A DNA stretch of 29,783 nt from Zetaproteobacteria bacterium (GTDB lineage Bacteria; Pseudomonadota; Alphaproteobacteria; Micavibrionales; Micavibrionaceae). A model generated the notes under the pieces. It ran no database searches and had not been told where the DNA came from. It worked only from the letters and a program-made list of their open reading frames with translations. Shown here piece after piece: positions 25,041-29,783 of the stretch. The stretch is taken from NCBI GenBank assembly GCA_002747015.1, contig NVXI01000015.1, forward strand, positions 8,783 through 38,565, written 5' to 3'. The position numbers and the translations under genes are program-made. The stretch's first letter is position 1. Each line of letters starts with the position of its first letter.

Positions 25041-25238
25041 CTCTTCAGTCTCTCGCTTTCAATTCTTCCGCCCTCTATAACCCCAGAGAAACGGACATAA
25101 AAAAATTATCATTCACATAGACTTTTCACCCTGCGGGTAATAGTTCCTATATGGCGCTGTATTTCAAGCTTGTCGGTAATTTCGCGCGAAGGTAACGCAC
25201 TTCTAATTAAAAATCCAGTACTTTCGTAACTTTTCTTT
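25041..25238 (-). other. 198-nt spacer between rpsC and rplP
   Basis: These genes are normally adjacent or overlapping. I see no gene with a start codon, no good promoter and no strong terminator. It holds a perfect palindrome TTCGCGCGAA (25181-25190) flanked by two GGTAA copies, and a short ACCC/GGGT hairpin. An open stretch of 42 codons continues from within the rpsC region but has no start. Confidence 0.5.
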
Positions 25239-25931
25239 TTAATATTTATTTTTCGGAGCACCACCACGTGCTTCTGCCAAACGTTTATCATGTGCCATCG
25301 GATCATTTTCCATGATATCGCCCTTATAAAGCCATATCTTAACACCGATAATACCGTATGTTGTTAACGCTTCTGCAGTTCCATAATCAACGTCTGCACG
25401 AAGTGTATGCAAAGGCACACGACCCTCACGATACCATTCTGTACGCGCGATATCTGCGCCGCCTAGACGACCGGATACGTTAATACGAATACCCTGCGAA
25501 CCAAAGCGCATTGCATTTTGAACCGCACGCTTCATGGCGCGACGGAAAGACACACGACGCTCTAACTGTTGGGCAACATTTTCTGCAACCAACTGAGCAT
25601 CAACTTCAGGCTTACGAACTTCAATAATATTCAAGCCAACTTCACCGCCAGCGCGACGAGAAAGATTTTGACGTAGGCTTTCAATGTCCGCACCTTTTTT
25701 ACCGATGATAACACCAGGACGCGCAGTATAGATTGTCACTTTTGTTGTCTTTGCAGCACGCTCAATAATAACTTTACTGATACCGGCAGCTTTCAAATGC
25801 TCGTGGATATATTCACGAAGCTTCAAATCATCGATTAGCTTATCCGCATAATCACGACCCGCATACCAACGTGAATCCCACGTACGGTTAATCCCTACTC
25901 TTAAACCAATCGGATTAATCTTCTGTCCCAT
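25239..25931 (-). CDS. rpsC: 30S ribosomal protein S3
   Basis: A 230-aa protein at the mRNA entry. It starts [22 protein letters not shown]; the KH domain carries the GKKG loop at 77-80 ([13 protein letters not shown]). The C-terminal domain has [42 protein letters not shown] and [16 protein letters not shown] before the ATG; 2 nt after rplV. Confidence 0.98.
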   Translation of the reverse strand: MGQKINPIGLRVGINRTWDSRWYAGRDYADKLIDDLKLREYIHEHLKAAGISKVIIERAAKTTKVTIYTARPGVIIGKKGADIESLRQNLSRRAGGEVGLNIIEVRKPEVDAQLVAENVAQQLERRVSFRRAMKRAVQNAMRFGSQGIRINVSGRLGGADIARTEWYREGRVPLHTLRADVDYGTAEALTTYGIIGVKIWLYKGDIMENDPMAHDKRLAEARGGAPKNKY

Positions 25932-25933
25932 AA

Positions 25934-26311
25934 TTAGACTTCCTCTACTTCTCTAACAATAATAGTCATCTTGCTTATTTTCTTTTCAATTCTTGCGCCA
26001 CGCCCACGTGCACGTGCACGAAAACGCTTCATAACAATACTTTTGCCGACATATGCTTCTGCAACAATCAGACGGTCAACATCAAGACCATGATTATTCT
26101 CTGCATTTGCAACAGCGGATTGTAACAGCTTACGAACATCTTGTGCAACACGTCTTTTTGAAAATTCAAGATCAATCAACGCACGTGATGCGCTTTTGCC
26201 ACGAATAGTACGCGCAAGAAGGTTTAACTTCTGCGGTGATGTACGGACATGCTTTACAGATGCCTGCGCTTCATTCACTTTTGTTATTTCAGGTGTTTTT
26301 GACTTACCCAT
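25934..26311 (-). CDS. rplV: 50S ribosomal protein L22
   Basis: A 125-aa protein whose long hairpin lines the exit tunnel. It shows [40 protein letters not shown] and the hairpin and tail [25 protein letters not shown]. The N-terminal 18 residues ([18 protein letters not shown]) are slightly longer than in E. coli. AAGGA before the ATG. Confidence 0.98.
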   Translation of the reverse strand: MGKSKTPEITKVNEAQASVKHVRTSPQKLNLLARTIRGKSASRALIDLEFSKRRVAQDVRKLLQSAVANAENNHGLDVDRLIVAEAYVGKSIVMKRFRARARGRGARIEKKISKMTIIVREVEEV

Positions 26312-26341
26312 TTTCTTTTTCCTTACCTAATATTCCTAGGA

Positions 26342-26617
26342 CTACTTCTTGGTTTTTCTATCTGCGCCGTGACCATAATATGTGCGCGTAGGAGAAAACT
26401 CACCCAGCTTATGTCCTATCATTTGATCCGTTACAAGCACAGGAATAAATTTTTTCCCGTTATGCACACCAAATGTCAAACCAATCATGTTTGGCAGAAT
26501 TGTTGATCTACGTGACCAAGTTTTAATTACTGTATTCTTTCCACTTGCGCGTGCTTCCTCAACTTTTTTGAGAATGTTTTTTTCTACAAATGGACCTTTC
26601 CATACACTACGTGACAT
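26342..26617 (-). CDS. rpsS: 30S ribosomal protein S19
   Basis: A 91-aa head protein. [44 protein letters not shown] and [23 protein letters not shown] are diagnostic; length is the usual 91-93. AAGGAG before the ATG. Confidence 0.98.
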   Translation of the reverse strand: MSRSVWKGPFVEKNILKKVEEARASGKNTVIKTWSRRSTILPNMIGLTFGVHNGKKFIPVLVTDQMIGHKLGEFSPTRTYYGHGADRKTKK

Positions 26618-26636
26618 CTTTTATGCTCCTTAAATC

Positions 26637-27467
26637 TTATTTCTTGTTACGACGACGGATAATATACTTATCGCTCGCCTTACCTTTTTTACGTGTTTTA
26701 TAACCCTTTGTCGGAACACCCCAAGGTGTAACAGGATTACGACCACCAGAACTTTTACCTTCACCACCACCATGTGGGTGATCAACAGGGTTCATAACAA
26801 CACCACGAACATGTGGACGACGACCCTTCCAACGGTTACGTCCCGCTTTACCCATATTGGTATTACCGTGATCCGGATTTGAAACCGCACCGACAGATGC
26901 CATACATTCAGACAAAACAACACGAAGCTCACCAGATGCTAATTTAATCTGCGCATAACCTTGGTCACGACCAACAAGCTGTGCATATGTACCCGCAGAG
27001 CGAATCATTTGCGCACCTTTACCTGGCTTCATCTCAATATTATGGATGATTGTACCAACCGGCATATTTTTTAGAGGCATTGCATTACCGGGCTTAATAT
27101 CAACCTTGTTGCCTGCAATAACTTTATCACCAATATTCAAACGCTGAGGCGCAAGAATATAAGCACGCTCACCATCCGTATATACGACCAAAGCAATAAA
27201 AGATGTACGGTTCGGATCATATTCAATACGCTCAACCGTTGCTTCCACGTCCCATTTTTTACGTTTCCAGTCAATGATACGATATTTACGCTTATGACCA
27301 CCACCAATGTGACGTGACGTAATACGTCCGGTATTGTTACGACCACCGGTTTTGCTCAAACCTTCAGTCAAAGCCTTCTCAGGTGCACCTTTCCACAATC
27401 CAGATCTATCGATCTGAACCAACTGGCGCATACCAGGTGTTATCGGGTTAAATTTTTTCAATGCCAT
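26637..27467 (-). CDS. rplB: 50S ribosomal protein L2
   Basis: A 276-aa protein essential for peptidyl-transferase assembly. Signatures are [46 protein letters not shown], and the C-terminal [18 protein letters not shown] with the conserved His of DHPHGGG. AAGGAAG before the ATG; 19 nt before rpsS. Confidence 0.98.
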   Translation of the reverse strand: MALKKFNPITPGMRQLVQIDRSGLWKGAPEKALTEGLSKTGGRNNTGRITSRHIGGGHKRKYRIIDWKRKKWDVEATVERIEYDPNRTSFIALVVYTDGERAYILAPQRLNIGDKVIAGNKVDIKPGNAMPLKNMPVGTIIHNIEMKPGKGAQMIRSAGTYAQLVGRDQGYAQIKLASGELRVVLSECMASVGAVSNPDHGNTNMGKAGRNRWKGRRPHVRGVVMNPVDHPHGGGEGKSSGGRNPVTPWGVPTKGYKTRKKGKASDKYIIRRRNKK

Positions 27468-27531
27468 CTTCTTACTTCCTTATTTTAACATCCATTCTCG
27501 GCGGATCACCATAATTGCATTTTTTTAAACT

Positions 27532-27846
27532 CTAAACACCCGCTCCGGCATCAATTGTTTGGCCTTCTTCCAGCGTCACGACAGCCTTTTTAAAGTCTGA
27601 ACGCTTACCGGCGATGCCTTTAAAACGTTTTGTCTTACCTTTTTGGATCAACGTATTAACGCGCTTAACCTTCACGCCGAACAACACTTCAACAGCCTTC
27701 TTGATATTTGGCTTTGTTGCAGTATTCGGAACTTTAAAAGTAACTTGAGAATACTGGCTACCCAATGTTGCTTTTTCTGTTACGTGCGGTGAACGGATAA
27801 TTTCATACATCCATTCTGCGGCTTCTATTTTCTTAGCTTTTGCCAT
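27532..27846 (-). CDS. rplW: 50S ribosomal protein L23
   Basis: A 104-aa protein at the tunnel exit that docks trigger factor. [36 protein letters not shown] and VKVKRVNTL are typical. A short N-terminal [13 protein letters not shown] extension precedes the core. 4 nt after rplD; 64 nt before rplB. Confidence 0.98.
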   Translation of the reverse strand: MAKAKKIEAAEWMYEIIRSPHVTEKATLGSQYSQVTFKVPNTATKPNIKKAVEVLFGVKVKRVNTLIQKGKTKRFKGIAGKRSDFKKAVVTLEEGQTIDAGAGV

Positions 27847-27850
27847 TGTT

Positions 27851-28474
27851 TTAACCTTTCAACTTCTCAGTCAAATCATTGACTGCATCTTTTGTTAAGA
27901 CCAACACATCACGGCGTAGAATGTCATAAACATTTGCACCCTGTGACGGCAACACATCAATACGTGGCAAGTTTGCACATCCGCGTGCAAAGTTTGCATC
28001 AACCTCAGAACCACTTACGATCAAAGCAGAGTTAAACCCAAACTTCTCCAGAGCAGCAGCCATCGGCTTCGTCTTATGATTTTTTGCTTTCGCATCATCA
28101 AGAATGATGATCTTACCTTCAGCCGCTTTTGACGACAGAGCAATTTTTAACGCAAGCTTACGAATTTTCTTCGGAAGATCAACAGCGTGTGAACGAACAA
28201 CCGGACCATGAACAGCAGCACCGCCGCGGTCAATATTACGTTTTTTGTCACCGGCACGCGCGCGACCAGTTCCTTTTTGTGGATGAGGCTTTTTACCCGT
28301 ACCATTAATTTCATGGCGTTTTTTGGCCTTATGATTACCGGAGCGACGCTTTGCGAGCTGGTAATTCACCATGCGGTGCAAAATGTCTTGACGAATTTCA
28401 ACACCAAACACAGACTTATCAAGAGTAATTTCCCCTGCGTCTTTATTTTCTAAAGTTTTTACAGACATTTTCAT
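27851..28474 (-). CDS. rplD: 50S ribosomal protein L4
   Basis: A 207-aa protein with a tunnel-lining loop. Blocks seen are [44 protein letters not shown] and [20 protein letters not shown], then the Rossmann-like C-terminal domain. L4 regulates the S10 operon in E. coli; no such leader was recognised. 2 nt after rplC. Confidence 0.98.
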   Translation of the reverse strand: MKMSVKTLENKDAGEITLDKSVFGVEIRQDILHRMVNYQLAKRRSGNHKAKKRHEINGTGKKPHPQKGTGRARAGDKKRNIDRGGAAVHGPVVRSHAVDLPKKIRKLALKIALSSKAAEGKIIILDDAKAKNHKTKPMAAALEKFGFNSALIVSGSEVDANFARGCANLPRIDVLPSQGANVYDILRRDVLVLTKDAVNDLTEKLKG

Positions 28475-28476
28475 GA

Positions 28477-29265
28477 CTATTCTTTCCCTTCACCTTCAGG
28501 CGCATCTACTACTGCAACTGCATCAGTATTTTCCGCCGCAGATACTTCTTCTTTAGGAGCATCTTCTACTTTGGTTTCTTCCGCCTTCGGAACTTCTCTA
28601 AAGCCTGCAGGAAGAGGAATACCCTCTGGTGCAGCTTTTTTAACAGAATCATTAATTAGAACCCAACCTTGCTTTGCACCTGGTACAGCGCCCTTAACAA
28701 GGATCAAGTTATATTCTAAATCAACACCAACGATCTCAAGGCTTTGCGTTGTTACACGCTCATCGCCCATATGACCCGCCATTTTCTTACCTTTGAAAAC
28801 ACGACCAGGATCTTGACATTGACCAGTTGAACCATGCGCTCTGTGAGACACAGACACACCATGTGTTGCCCGCATACCGCCAAAGTTATGACGTTTCATC
28901 GCCCCTTGGAAACCCTTACCTTTTGAAGTACCGGTAACATCGACATACTGACCAGCAACGTAGTGGTTCGCACCAAGCTCCGCGCCGACTTCTAATATAT
29001 TTTCGTTAGAAACGCGAAATTCAGCCAATTTCTTCTTAGGCTCAACTTTTGCTTTCGCAAAATGACCACGATTTGCTTTCGACGTACGCCTTACCTTTGC
29101 TTTACCCGCACCAAGTTGAACAGCAACATAACCATCCTTCTCTTCCGTGCGCACAGCAATAACCTGACATTCGTCAACTTTCAAAACGGTCACAGGGATA
29201 TGGCGACCATCTTCATCGAAGATACGAGTCATCCCTTCTTTTCGTGCAATTAATCCAGTTCTCAT
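28477..29265 (-). CDS. rplC: 50S ribosomal protein L3 with acidic C-terminal tail
   Basis: A 262-aa protein. It begins [20 protein letters not shown] and carries [21 protein letters not shown], the hook that reaches the peptidyl-transferase centre (the Gln methylated by PrmB elsewhere), then [28 protein letters not shown]. Residues about 225-262 are an added Glu/Ala/Val-rich acidic tail. The ATG at 29265 has GGAAAGGA upstream and is preferred over a start 13 codons earlier. Confidence 0.97.
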   Translation of the reverse strand: MRTGLIARKEGMTRIFDEDGRHIPVTVLKVDECQVIAVRTEEKDGYVAVQLGAGKAKVRRTSKANRGHFAKAKVEPKKKLAEFRVSNENILEVGAELGANHYVAGQYVDVTGTSKGKGFQGAMKRHNFGGMRATHGVSVSHRAHGSTGQCQDPGRVFKGKKMAGHMGDERVTTQSLEIVGVDLEYNLILVKGAVPGAKQGWVLINDSVKKAAPEGIPLPAGFREVPKAEETKVEDAPKEEVSAAENTDAVAVVDAPEGEGKE

Positions 29266-29335
29266 TTTTCTTTTCCTTTCCAGAGGTTGATCACTCTCGA
29301 CCAACTTAGCTTGTCTGACTTTTGCGTTTTCTTAA

Positions 29336-29659
29336 CTACGCAGCAACCTGCCCAATTTTAATTTCAACATCAACACCCGCTGGCAAATCTAGCTTCATCA
29401 AAGCATCAATCGTTTGCGGTGTAGGCTCAATCACATCCAAAAGACGCTTATGTGTACGCATTTCGAATTGCTCTTGAGAATTTTTGTTAACATGCGGTGA
29501 ACGAATAACACAGAATTTCTTAATTCTGTTCGGCAAAGGCACAGGACCACGTACAGAGGCACCCGTTCTTTTCGCTGTGTTTACAATCTCACTGCTCGCC
29601 GTATCTAAAATACGATGATCAAATGCCTTAAGTGTAATCCTGATGCTTTGCGTTTCCAT
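29336..29659 (-). CDS. rpsJ: 30S ribosomal protein S10
   Basis: A 107-aa head protein that also acts as NusE in antitermination. It contains [47 protein letters not shown] and ends [13 protein letters not shown]. It follows tuf by 26 nt, the usual alphaproteobacterial junction of the str and S10 operons. Ribosome site is weak (GAAAG). Confidence 0.98.
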   Translation of the reverse strand: METQSIRITLKAFDHRILDTASSEIVNTAKRTGASVRGPVPLPNRIKKFCVIRSPHVNKNSQEQFEMRTHKRLLDVIEPTPQTIDALMKLDLPAGVDVEIKIGQVAA

Positions 29660-29685
29660 CTTTTTCTACTTTCGTTCTTTAATTA

Positions 29686-29783
29686 TTACTCAACAATTTT
29701 ACTAACCACGCCAGCGCCAACTGTGCGACCGCCTTCGCGGATAGCGAAACGGAGGCCTTCAGTCATCGCGATTGGTGCAATCA
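29686..29783 (-). CDS. tuf: elongation factor Tu, C-terminal end only
   Basis: The last 31 codons and stop of EF-Tu; the rest lies beyond the right edge. The peptide contains [18 protein letters not shown] and [13 protein letters not shown], the standard end of domain 3. Enough for identification, though it could be either tuf copy if two exist. Confidence 0.96.
   Translation of the reverse strand, partial: IAPIAMTEGLRFAIREGGRTVGAGVVSKIVE

Noticed and set aside
25109..25238. Open minus-strand stretch in the rpsC-rplP spacer (peptide ending TRRVKSLCE)
   Set aside because: No start codon or ribosome site within the spacer; the only start lies inside rpsC in another frame. Kept only as part of the spacer note.
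29266..29304. Longer N-terminus for rplC
   Set aside because: The 13 extra codons fall in the ribosome-binding region of the true [12 protein letters not shown] start.

Overview
The window looks like chromosomal DNA from an AT-leaning alphaproteobacterium. Supporting signs are tuf directly in front of rpsJ, the order secY-adk-rpsM-rpsK-rpoA-rplQ without rpmJ between secY and rpsM, and a short 192-residue adenylate kinase. A lineage near Rhodospirillales/Micavibrionales is a guess only; no rRNA, tRNA or CRISPR array is visible to fix it.

Left part (1-7252): the first codons of an exported protein (minus strand); cysQ-like and ugd genes that overlap (minus); then on the plus strand a SapC-family gene, a helix-turn-helix/coiled-coil gene, and an exported protein with a triplicated four-cysteine module and a C10 homopolymer. 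After these come an acyl-CoA dehydrogenase gene (minus), split by a frameshift at a G8 run, and a small membrane-protein gene just upstream of it.

Middle (7253-13130): a lytic transglycosylase-like gene and a TrmN6-type methyltransferase (plus); a dimeric-type glycyl-tRNA synthetase (minus); a 90-residue orphan with a consensus-like promoter and a 3' array of small hairpins ending in a strong terminator; then panB-panC (plus), which end in a terminator shared with rplQ.

Right part (13161-29783, all minus strand): the S10-spc-alpha ribosomal supercluster. Read in transcription order it is tuf (partial), rpsJ, rplC, rplD, rplW, rplB, rpsS, rplV, rpsC, rplP, rpmC, rpsQ, rplN, rplX, rplE, rpsN, rpsH, rplF, rplR, rpsE, rpmD, rplO, [two exported HExxH paralogues], secY, adk, rpsM, rpsK, rpoA, rplQ. 

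The most unusual item is the tandem pair of paralogous, exported, putative zinc-peptidase-like genes between rplO and secY. A perfect 10-bp terminator hairpin follows rplO. A TTGACA-N17-TAGACT promoter then precedes the pair, and a further promoter-like element (TTGAAA-N17-TATAAC) follows it in front of secY. This reads as an independent transcription unit placed inside a normally continuous ribosomal operon. Other points of interest are two long G/C mononucleotide runs, Lys/Ala-rich extensions on S17 and L30, a 198-nt spacer between rpsC and rplP, and a TTG-initiated rpoA.
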